DNA of 64,000 nt from Endocalyx cinctus (taxonomy: Eukaryota; Ascomycota; Sordariomycetes; Amphisphaeriales; Apiosporaceae): NCBI GenBank assembly GCA_001600455.1, contig BCKC01000009.1:992001-1056000 (forward strand). Reading direction: 5' to 3'. This document shows, one piece after another, positions 12,621 through 22,427 of the stretch (the stretch's first letter is position 1; each line of letters begins with the position of its first letter). A program made the position numbers and the translations under genes. The notes beneath the pieces are model-generated. The model was not told where the DNA came from and searched no databases. It saw only the letters and a list, made by a program, of their open reading frames with translations.

Positions 12621-13184
12621 TGGAGATATTTGGTTTGTTAAAGGAGAATATAGTGTTAGTATAATTGGCTTGAATTTGTGCTTGTCCCGCTGACGAAAGT
12701 GAAGGAAAGGAGTTGTGAAGAAAGATGGTGATTGCCATACTGTGTAGATAGGTACCTAGCAGTTGGTATATAACAAGTCCGGGGCTTAGCTTATGATAGC
12801 CGCTCGACTGCTTGAGAGCTGGGTAAACGCCGGGATGACTGTCCAGGTATGTTTCAGCCCTATACTGGGCACTTTTGCAACGCCCCCCGCTGAGTCCCTG
12901 TGAAGTCATCTTTTTTCAATCCATATTCTTGCTGTTACATTTATTCATTGCGTTCTCCTTCCACAAAGCATTTATTCTAATTTCCCTATCTTTCCTGATA
13001 TTTTTCATATGAACCGTACTGCCATTCGGTCGCCAATTGGGCTCAAGATTGAGTTAAAGATCCTTTCTAACGTGCGCCACTGAGCTAGAGCACTGGCGAA
13101 CTCAGCGATCCCCGACCATGGTGTTAATCTATCCTCTTCCCGACCGCGAAACCTGAAGTTCCTCAATTAACTTATTTTTTCAAC
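12621..13184. other. Divergent 5' spacer
   Basis: Spacer between the minus-strand kinase gene and the plus-strand NLR relic. No gene was recognised. It probably holds the kinase promoter. Confidence 0.5.
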
Positions 13185-14985
13185 TTGTCTTCGAAGTTCA
13201 AGAAGCCATTTTCTTTCCGCTCTAAGAAAGGTGATAACAGAGACGACTCTCTAGACTATTATGCGACTCAAAATGCCGAACACCCATCCCCGGTACCAAG
13301 AACGATTTCGTCGTCGTCGTCGAGTACGTACGGTGTTGTGAGCCCTCGTCCTCGAAACCGGTCGACAGGCACAGAGCCAGGTTTAAACCGTTCCAACACC
13401 ATAGACCGTCAGTTATCGACCTCCGAAAGCACAGCATCATATCGCGGACTAGAATCTTCCAGTAAAGATCCTCTTGGCTTAAAGGTCGTGCATCGACCGG
13501 CGGGACAGCGACGAGCAGATATAATCTTCGTTCATGGACTAGGGGGTAGCAGTCGCATGACATGGTCCCATGATCGCAATCCGGAGTTCTTTTGGCCAAT
13601 GAAGTTCTTACCACTTGAGCCGGATATTAATGAGGCCCGCATTCTGACCTTCGGATACAATGCAAATTTCCGACCGGGAAGCAGCAAGAATAAAATGTCT
13701 GTCCTTGATTTTGCCAAGGATCTCCTATTCGATTTAAAGCACGCTCAGGATGAATCCATACCAGAGCTAGAGGACTTGCACATGGGGGAGGTGAGGCTAG
13801 TCACACCTTGAACTCTTTTAGGGTTTTGCTAAAAGTGGATGTAGCGGCCCATCATATTCGTGGTGCACTCCATGGGTGGACTTATCGTTAAAGAGGTACG
13901 TGTCGCCTACCACCAAGAAACTTCATGTAGCTCTTCTAACCAAGGCGCTTTCATCTCCCTTCGGCTTACATGCAGGGACAAAATGATCCTGTCTATGAGT
14001 CCATAATCAAGGCCATCTAGTCAATAGTTTTTCTCTCCACCCCCCACCGTGGTACGAACCTTGCGGACACATTAAATCGGATTTTACAGGTATCTTTTAT
14101 CGCTAGTCCGATGCAGTTCATCGCCAAACTTGCAGCTGGTTCCCAGACTTTGCAGAAGCTGAATGAGCAATTCAGACATGCAGCCCCAAAACTACAGGTT
14201 GTGTCGTTCTACGAGACTCGGCCTACGACCATGCTCAAAAAGTCGCAAATAGTATGAAAAATTGACTATCACGTTTACATGAAGGCCAATCTAAAATTTT
14301 CCTCTTAGATGGTCCTGGAGAAGGACTCGTCTATGCTAGGCTACCCCGGAGAGATCTCGAAACGACTTGACGCAGATCACCACGGAGTTTGTAAATATGC
14401 AAGCCCCGGACAACCCCCGGTATATAACCGTTAGAAACGCTCTCAAGACATTAATCATCAAAGCCAATATGGATTGTAAGTAGACCAACTTTTCATCAGT
14501 CAAACCTCACGCCTGAACTTCCTGATAACAAGGGGGTCTAAATCGCCAACGAGCTGACGCCTCCAACATTTAGTGCAGCCCCCTAAAAAAAAAAAAAAAA
14601 GTGGTCTACCTGTCACTAGTTTCGAGGAGTACCTTTCCATCTATGATTCCCCCGACGTCGACTACAATTTTTTTCGCGACCGCTGGACTCCAGGAAGCTG
14701 TGCATGGCTAGGCAAGTTGCTGCGATCTCTAGCATGTCAACTTGCAAATTCGACGCCAGCATATGGAGGAAAGCTTCGACAGCTCGAGGCGCTTTCTTAA
14801 GTCCTAAAGACTGCGGACCATCGCACAATTTGGCAGTGGATATTCAAGCAGGCACTATTCCACTTGAACCACGACTCCCCCTTGTATTTCGTCATTGATG
14901 GCTTAGACGAAGCGGAACGGCAGGCCACGGTAATTCGGCCTTTATCGGACCTAGACCAAGCCAAAATCCCCCTGCGATTATGAAA
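13185..14985 (+). pseudogene. Decayed NLR: alpha/beta-hydrolase plus NACHT
   Basis: The N-terminal part is intact over about 200 codons: a Ser-rich leader, then IIFVHGLGGSSRMTW (lipase-like alpha/beta-hydrolase of fungal NLRs). Further on are VVHSMGGLIVKE (nucleophile elbow, 13861 onward), STPHRGTNLADTLNRIL, and a NACHT region ending in LYFVIDGLDEAE (Walker B, near 14880-14915). Lesions: the expected ATG is TTG at 13185 and no in-frame ATG precedes it; the VHSMGG frame has an upstream TAG near 13840; TAG at 14018-14020 interrupts the hydrolase; a one-base shift lies near 14410; and about 60 residues including Walker A are deleted between TPGSCAWL and LLRSLACQLANS. No C-terminal repeat domain follows. 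Fungal NLRs act in allorecognition and programmed cell death. This copy cannot bind nucleotide normally and is a relic. Confidence 0.82.
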
Positions 14986-15095
14986 TGCCATCTCGTTCTT
15001 TGAGGATAGCCGCAATGCCGTATTTCGTAATACACCAACAATCTTCCTATTATTATTCCACCTCTCGCGAAAAAATAAACCTGTTACTGGGAATA

Positions 15096-16595
15096 TTAAG
15101 AACATCTCTTCTGTCGCCACCGTGCCCCCTTTATCCGACTTATTAGCATGCAGATTGACCCAAAAACTCCGGTAAAGAGAGCGAAAAGCGTAAAGTACCA
15201 GCCGTAACCAAGCGCATCGACAAGTGGCTGGAGCACCGCGGCGGAGACCGCGCTCACTCCGCACCTCATAATTTGGCTAGAAGCGTACGCGGTGCTTGAT
15301 TTATCCGGAAATACGTCGACCAGCAAGGCGCTCGCCGTATGGCTCAGTAGCGTCGACGCCGCACAGATGAAGAATTGTAGCACGATGGGAACCGCGGCGT
15401 GCACGCGATAGTGCACTGCCCAGCCGTAGCCGACGACGAGGAGGGCTTCGCCGAAGACGAAAACTAGACAGTTCCGATACCTAGCCACTTCAATCGGAAA
15501 TTCCGATGAGTCGTGCTGGTTACCATCCGGAGAGTAGTTGTTCTTTCTCGCAACCGCCGCGTAGTTCACATCCATTAACTTTCCGGCAACAATGCCGCCA
15601 ATCGTCATCCCCGCCAACCCGGGAAGAAAGACGAGGCCGATCTCGAGTTCGTTATACAGGTAGACCTCCGCGAAAATAACGGGGATAGCGACCTGGAAGG
15701 TGTAATAGATCGAGTACGTCAAGGCCACCGTCCATAGTATGACGGAGGCATCTTTGAAGAGAATAATCCGGAGAGAGCCGAACACTGTCCGAAACTGCCA
15801 TTTTTCCCTCTCTGCAATTGGTCCGTGGGCAGGGGCGCACGGATACCCCGGTTTCTTGTTACTCCCGTCTCTTATCATAGACCACCACGTTTTCCAGATA
15901 CCCGTAGCGGGCTCGCTACCGTTGCCAACAATACGGCGCGATGTCTCGGCCAGGGTAAAACCGCCCACCAGGAAGCACAGGACGGAGATGAGAAGCAGGG
16001 CCAGGAAAATGTACTCGACTCCGTTCGTGCCGAGAGCTATGGCACCGCCAATCACGGGCCCCACGGCCGAAATCCCGTTGCAAGTCGACAGCATCGGACC
16101 AAGCATACGTCCCCGTTCCGCGATAGGAGCTACGTCGGCGGCGACTCCGTACGCAAGGGTCGGCATGGCCGAGCCACCGACGCTTTGCAAAGCACGCAGT
16201 ACCAGAAGAGCGGCGTAGTTGGACTTGGTGAGAGTAAGACCCAGGCTACCTAGGGCGTACAGCGCAGCCAGTAGCAAAAACACGGGGCGGCGCCCGAACG
16301 AGTCGGCAACGGATGCGAATATTCCCGGCGATACACCCTGCACGACGGCATAAACGGTGATGGTGAGGTTTATGGCCTGGGTGGAGACGCGGTACTGGTC
16401 ACTGAGCAAGGGGATTAGAGGAAAGTATATGGTCGCCGTCAGGGTGGAGAGAATCATGGCGAAGCCGAGAAAGTAAATCAGATAGATTCGGCTCGCCGCC
16501 GAAAAAACCGAGTGGGGTATCTGAATCTCATGGCTTGCCGCCGATGCATTTGTACCTGCATCGGGAGCCGGAGTGGACTTCTCTGGAACTGCCAT
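15096..16595 (-). CDS. MFS transporter, DHA1 drug:H+ antiporter (Qdr-like)
   Basis: An intronless 499-residue frame with about 12 hydrophobic helices. Key motifs are ASVADSFGRRPVFL (MFS signature A, loop 2-3), LRALQSVGGSAMP (helix 4) and GPVIGGAI (motif C, antiporter signature in helix 5). A long central cytosolic loop separates the halves. These features match the DHA1 family, closest in style to yeast Qdr/Dtr exporters. The ATG at 16595 (MAVPEKS) is preferred over an upstream in-frame ATG at 16700, because the extra 35 residues look like leader sequence. Located in the plasma membrane, it would export small organic compounds. It lies 5.8 kb from the first enzyme of the metabolite locus, so a role in export of that product is only a possibility. 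Confidence 0.9.
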   Translation of the reverse strand: MAVPEKSTPAPDAGTNASAASHEIQIPHSVFSAASRIYLIYFLGFAMILSTLTATIYFPLIPLLSDQYRVSTQAINLTITVYAVVQGVSPGIFASVADSFGRRPVFLLLAALYALGSLGLTLTKSNYAALLVLRALQSVGGSAMPTLAYGVAADVAPIAERGRMLGPMLSTCNGISAVGPVIGGAIALGTNGVEYIFLALLLISVLCFLVGGFTLAETSRRIVGNGSEPATGIWKTWWSMIRDGSNKKPGYPCAPAHGPIAEREKWQFRTVFGSLRIILFKDASVILWTVALTYSIYYTFQVAIPVIFAEVYLYNELEIGLVFLPGLAGMTIGGIVAGKLMDVNYAAVARKNNYSPDGNQHDSSEFPIEVARYRNCLVFVFGEALLVVGYGWAVHYRVHAAVPIVLQFFICAASTLLSHTASALLVDVFPDKSSTAYASSQIMRCGVSAVSAAVLQPLVDALGYGWYFTLFALFTGVFGSICMLISRIKGARWRQKRCS

Positions 16596-17085
16596 TAGTG
16601 AGAAATGAGAACAGCTGGTTTGTTGGGCGAAGAAGAGCCTGAAATCTTTTGTAGTGGGATAATTAGGTGGGTGTCTGGCATTTAAGAGATATCGGGGCAA
16701 AAAAAATGAAGAAAGTTACATTTTCCATCTCTTGATAGGTCGATATGCAGCGGTGTGTCACTACTCCGCACGAGATCTTCATTCCGACAAAGAAGAGAAG
16801 TTTGCGGAGATCGGAGGTACTAGCCACATAGCCTCGGAGAAATACCGAGTGCAAGGAATTTCATCTTTTCTGTGCGCCATCCCTCCACGCGCCACGTTAA
16901 AAATGAGTACAAAACGCGACTTTCTCACAACCACCCTCTAATTTTACTCTCTTTTCTTGTCACCTTACACCTCCAAACCATCCACATGCCATTTACAGAC
17001 CTCCAAAAAAGAGCACTGGCCGCTTGGAAGGATACCAAGCTAGGGTCACCTGTTCGCGCGGCCGCTCGCAAATGAGACAACGAAC
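16596..17085. other. Spacer between MFS gene and LINE debris
   Basis: No gene supported. A 29-codon frame at 16986-17075 (MPFTDLQKRALAAW...) vaguely recalls the N-terminus of pogo-type transposases but stops at once. Confidence 0.45.
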
Positions 17086-17357
17086 GAACCTACCTCCAGC
17101 GCAGAATGGCTAGGTACCGACTCGCAAGGAGTGGAACCAAGGCCGCCAGAAGCTGAAGCAAGGCTAGATAGGAGAGTCCCCTCTGCGTATTTCCCAGCCT
17201 TTGCAGACCCATGAAGGCTTTCTGCGCCGAATTGATCTTCGTCTCTACGTGCGCTTTGGACTTCAGTCTCCGATCAAAGAAAATGCCTAGCGAACAGACT
17301 ACTTCAGATGGATGTACCAGATCGTCGCCCGATTCTAACTAGTTCGGTGATCTTTTC

Positions 17358-17394
<37 letters not shown>

Positions 17395-17725
17395 ATGAAT
17401 CAGTTCTGTTTTTACCGAGGTCAAATTCGGTACCTTTCCCTTTGGCGAGAGTGTATACATCAGAAAATGATTTCCTCCGAAGCCTTACAGTTCTTTCTTC
17501 CCGATTTCGAAGAGATCGTGGTCTGAAATTCATCAATGAAAGAGAGCTGGTATCCTCTCCTCGCTACTATTCCTGCGACATACAGGAGGAATAGGATGGG
17601 CGAGCCCTAGGGAAGACTGGCTGGAAATTTCACTGCATCTTGTATTCGGCCCTCAAAGGGAGTTCCAAACCCTCCAGAACATGGCTACAAGACGCATCCT
17701 GGCTGCCTTCAAGAAGGGGATATAA
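17086..17725. mobile_element. Rearranged non-LTR (LINE) reverse-transcriptase remnant
   Basis: On the minus strand from about 17590 to 17086, frames in slightly different registers read SFIDEFQTTISS (resembling the RT active-site region), then LAKGKGTEFDLG, KTELIHF, and after a CA tract SLGIFFDRRLKSKAHVET and MGLQRLGNTQRGLS. These match the RT palm/thumb order in fungal Tad/I-type LINEs. The expected YxDD is FIDE, so it is inactive. On the plus strand, 17620-17725 reads EFQTLQNMATRRILAAFK. This resembles the segment that follows RT in such elements but lies in the opposite orientation, so the element was broken by an inversion. No poly(A) end or target-site duplication was found. Confidence 0.65.
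17361..17391. repeat. (GT)n microsatellite
   Basis: About fifteen GT units. On the minus strand the CA tract begins directly after the KTELIHF codons of the LINE remnant, in the middle of former coding sequence. Confidence 0.95.
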
Positions 17726-17984
17726 GCAGTGAACCTGTCGGAAACCATATTTGTGGTGAAGAACGAGAACGAGAATAAGAACGGTAGTGGTGAAGATAAA
17801 CATTTCTAGAATAAGAGATATCAAATAATTTATATCCATCTTTTACCATTGTCCTTCCTAGCATATACGCTCCTCTTCCTAGACAGATTTATTTACAGGG
17901 TCCCTGATTTGAGCAACGCCAAGCTGAGCTGTGGCTAGGATGTCCTGAGCAAGGCTGAGCCGAAATCGAGCAGGATCACGTTCC

Positions 17985-19325
17985 CTATAATGGAACTGGA
18001 ATTCGATGCTGGCCGAAAAGGGATACTTGAGGTGGTTCGTTTTTTAGGCAGAATAGCGAAACAAGCCTCTCTAGTCCATAATATACATTTTTCGACCTGC
18101 CCCAAATCATTATTAGTACCATGTGTGTTATGGGCCAATTCGCGAAGCAAAACTCATGCTTTGCCCTGACTAAATCCAGTACAAGACAACACGACACATG
18201 GAATGGATAAACTTTAGAATGACTTACCAAAAAAAAAAAAAAAGTCTCGCCCTTATAACTAGTTGAAATCAAAAAAATTAATCTTATGCATGCGACGGAT
18301 GAATCTTGAGGGCGTACTTCGTTTTTTTCCTAGAGAGTATTTGGTTTATTAGATGTATAACGACTTGCATGTTTTTTCCCCCCCAAGACAGAATCGACTT
18401 ACCCTTTTCCTTTGATCTAGGAGCTCCTATGATTACGGGTTAGTTGGTCGGTCGTAAATGATAAAAATGATTTACTTACATCAATCTCTGAATTAATGTT
18501 CTGAAGGACGAATGAGTATGGTATTTTCTAAAGGATGATGCGAGAACTTACTGGGGATTGCTCCCACTTCTACGCGCTAGAAGTCAATGGCTTGAACAAA
18601 TGGGTATGGAGAGGGGGTAATATACCTCAAGCTTGTCTGACCACTCCTACCATCTAAATCAGTACTGTGGACTAAGACCACTAGTTCACATTTCTACTCA
18701 CCTCCAGTGCGGCCAGCTGGTTCTACATAAGTAAGTTATTAGCGGTAGTGAAAGGTGTATTGAGCGACCGTATGATGTTACCTGTTTTCGAAACTCCAGA
18801 TTCTAAAAAACATAAGTCAGTCTTTGTTATAGCCAGCAGGGGTATGTCTTGCAGAGAAAGAGATTAATTACCCTGATCGACGTGATTGTATCCTTCAAAT
18901 AAATGTTAGCATAGATAGTTATCTCGAAGGCTATTGATTATTATATTATTACTCACGGTCAGCTGCTTTCTGATAGCCTGTTTCGAAGTAGATATTGATA
19001 AGTCGATGATCCATCATATAGTAACAATAAATATATCTTTGTAAAGACTCACCTCGACCTTGTGTTCACAATACTATGCCTGGTGTTAGTATCCATCATT
19101 ATATATAGTGAATGACTATGTTATACTTCGCGGGTGCCCGGAGGCGGCGGCAGTGGTTGCTGTTGTTGTTATTGTTGCTGAATTCGTCTCTGTATCAGGA
19201 AGATATTCAGTTACTATAAATCAGATTTCTATTTGGGTGAACAAGTCTTCCGCGTGGGGCGGTATCCTAATGAGGCATTGATAGGTGAACTTACCCGGAA
19301 CTCGCTTGGAATGTCACGGTATGGT
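17985..19325 (-). CDS. Unrecognised micro-exon gene: one coiled-coil heptad per 21-base exon
   Basis: Inferred from splice sites. Exon 19325-19295 reads PYRDIPSEFR. Next comes 19159-19127 (QPLPPPPGTRE) or, from an earlier acceptor, 19189-19127, which includes an in-frame TAA at 19171-19169. Then come nine consecutive phase-0 micro-exons: 19073-19053, 18977-18957, 18892-18872, 18802-18782, 18722-18702, 18646-18626 (21 bases each), 18569-18552 (18), 18500-18480 (21) and 18426-18403 (24), then a last exon from 18329. Each 21-mer gives seven residues with hydrophobic positions 2 and 6, for example YCEHKVE, NQLAALE, EWSDKLE. Together they make one continuous coiled coil. Introns are 51-75 bases with GTRAGT-like donors and CTAAC/CTGAC branch motifs. 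The 5' end is unresolved (further exons probably lie up to about 19730). The 3' end is uncertain: the last frame runs to 17985, but a GTAAGT at 18227 may end the exon. I do not recognise the family. Confidence 0.6.
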
Positions 19326-22300
19326 CTATGATATGAACGAAGAATCGAATTATCGGCGAAAAGAAAGACGAAGAATTGATTGATCAGTTACTTAGACTAC
19401 CTCCGATACTTTTGTGAATAGTATCAAGACCAATCCTGAAGGATGAAGATAGTAGCGAAAGTGGTAGCGAAATGATGATGTAGAAGTAATCGTTCTGGTC
19501 CAATTCTTCCACAAGTGTAATAATTTAATATATTTTGAGAAGTGGGATACTTAATAATTAGTAGGTCCCTGCTTCCCTCAATATGGCTGTAATACACCAT
19601 TACCGACAGATGACGATCAACAGCGCCATTTAGTTGAAGATAAGAGGATTAATATTAGAAGGTATGTTCAAATTACAGACTGCTTACGATTCGTAGTTGC
19701 TCTGTTTTTGATCTGTTAACTCAATGAAGATGCACCTTTGGCCAAAACTCGAACTCACGCATGATGATCGAGACTAAAGTTATCATAAAGTTGATTAGCG
19801 ACGTATTGAAACTCCGATCGAACAAAACTAAGGGATGTTTATAGAAGGTATAGGTATGGTGTATTAAAAGTGAAGGCTTCTTCAAATAAAGCACTTTACA
19901 TTTCTGGAAGGTTATGAGAATCAACGGTGATGTTACGGCGTATGTGACTTCCCACTTACATCACTTACTTCCTTTCTCACTCATATCACCTAAGGTTACT
20001 TCCCTTCCGTCCTCAACCTTATTATTAGAAGAATTATACCAGTTATGGATTTTTCAAACGGTATGCTCCCAGTACAGCTGCCGCGAGAGGTATACTAATA
20101 GGGGTAGTAGGGGCAAAGGGGTTATCGTTATTATTCAGTTCCGTTATACGCATAGTAATTCACTATACGGATATTATACTATATAATACGGTATTACGGA
20201 ATATACGCATTCTTATTATACGTATCCGAACCCTAGGACCAATCCAGAACAGGAACCCTCGACAGCGACGCAAATATTTCAGGACCTATCTAGTATACCG
20301 AGGTAGGTAGCCTATCTCACTGTATATATAGTACTTGGTACCGATCAGTAGCCAGTAATACATCACGTTAATCGTTCGTATCCATGCTATTTATTTACTT
20401 AATAGTTATTTAACTCGCTCAGATATCGTCATACCTTTATCTATTTATCGTTACCGCGCCTACTACGAAATAGTTCTAATATATATATACGTATGATATC
20501 TGAAATAATTAGTATCCATATGGTGTCGCATACTTCAGTGTTTATCTGGACTTCTTTCGTCTTAAGTAGTGCGACCAGGTACGATACTATGTAGATTCTC
20601 CCGTTTTTAACACAGCCCCGCCCCCGCCCCCACCTTCTCGCTACGTAAGTAATAACGAATACCTAGGACACTCCCAGTACACTATATTTGTCAACAACAA
20701 GGTAGAAACCTAGACAACTAGGATATATCAAAGTAATAACAATCCAATACCAGCTTCACGTTTAACTACGTGCATACTACGCATATTAAATCGTTCCGTA
20801 TCTCTATGATAAAGTGGGCTCGGTGGAGATTTATATGGATACTTGTCAAGTTCACGTGTTTACTCTTAAACCGAACCTGGTATGGTGTAGAATATACCCG
20901 CCTACCTTAATCGGACGAGATCAACAGGACTTGAAGCTACTTTTGAACTACCATGGAACCTCTTTTCCTATCCTAGATGCCTGTTTTCAGATCCTATCTT
21001 CCACATGTTTTACCTACCTTTCATGCTACCGTAACGGTTATAGGTATACCACCTGTATATCCTCACGACGAAGATGAAGTACTTATTTATCTCCTTTCAA
21101 ATTCCGAATGATTCATCTGTAGCATAGGTACAATGATGCGATATACCTAGCGAATTCACACCGCAAGTTATATATCACGTTCCAGTTACACATCCATTGT
21201 AAGCTTATACCTACGTATACACAGTAGGTAATGATGATGATGACGTCAGCTACGTAAAATCCTACTTATATCCGTACAAGTATACAATATATGTACAAAG
21301 TATATGAATAAAGGGTCAATTAACGTTCTACGTTGTGTATAAACAGTACAAGCTAGGTTTGAGATCCATCTGCAAATATAATCCTCCCATTTACGTATAT
21401 TTATTAGCAAGACACCAGACAATCCCGGCGATGTCCTGCATATTTTGCTGACGGACCATCTTTATCGGATTTTCATTCGTAATTGTACACAGTAACCCGA
21501 ATCATGCTTCCTACTGTGTGGTATGTGGATGTTACAATTAGTGTAGAAGGTCGGTTCCAATATACCCGTCCAGCCGTGGACAATCCTATTCCACGCGGTC
21601 GACAAGCTGACAAGTAGTGTACCGCGTAGTCACATTGCAGGGTTCCAGTATACATACTCTCGGATTAGGTTAGCTACGTGTAAAAGCAGCAACTTTTTAT
21701 TTCTATCTCTCTCTTTCTTTTCTTTCTCTCCCCACCGTTATGTGCTACCTAATTCAGTTATTTGCATTTGCCCCATGGTTATCCCCGTGTGTATGTATCT
21801 TGCCTTTCCTCATCGCCTATACATACACTAGCAGACAAGGATCAACTCTCATTATTTGTATTTGTATTTACTTCACAACTTTAAATTCATAGTGTAGTTG
21901 ATGCCATGATCCATCGATCGCCTTAACTCCCAAACCTGCCCCTATTTCCTGCAGAGAAATCGCCGAGCGGGACCCTTAAATGTACCAACCGCATATACCC
22001 CTCCAAAGACTGCTTCTTAGCTAGCATATCTCCTATCTCCTCCCCTATGTTACCTACTGTAGTATGCGCCGCATTGTAATACTCAGGGTACGTCTGCCTT
22101 GGAAAGGGGCCGCCCTTAGCGTAGCATCCAGTTATGCATTGTAAAGGTTACTTAACGTAAGGGTGAGGCTATTAAGACAATATTCGAAAATTGGGGATGT
22201 AACGCGTTCGAAGGATGATCCTTTACAAGTTCTATTAGACTTTCGGGAGTAACCCCTCCCACAGCAGTACCGCCCAGCCTCCTAGCCTTTCGGCATCGTC

Positions 22301-22427
22301 GGGGTAGTTCTTCACAAATACCCCCCCTTAACTCCCAAATCGTAACGGCTTACTTTTTTTTATTTCTTTTTCGTTCATTTCTCGTTCTACTCCTATTTCC
22401 TAGATTACATTTCACTTGATACCAGCC
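19326..22427. other. AT-rich spacer, may hold 5' exons of the micro-exon gene
   Basis: On the minus strand 19394-19630 has donor and acceptor signals and short plausible exons (for example ATG at 19629 followed by a GTAATG donor), but no assembly was convincing. From about 19900 to 21700 the DNA is very AT-rich with many GTATA/TATAC words and no coding signal. A CT-rich tract (21697-21733) and a T-rich run (22350-22370) precede the GMC gene and may be part of its promoter region. Confidence 0.5.

Noticed and set aside
16986..17075. Short frame MPFTDLQKRALAAW... resembling a pogo transposase N-terminus
   Set aside because: Only 29 codons with no continuation of the DNA-binding or DDE domains, so resemblance may be chance.
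18552..18576. 25-base alternative for the seventh micro-exon using the upstream CTAG acceptor
   Set aside because: It shifts the frame and meets a stop in the next exon, whereas the 18-base form keeps phase 0.
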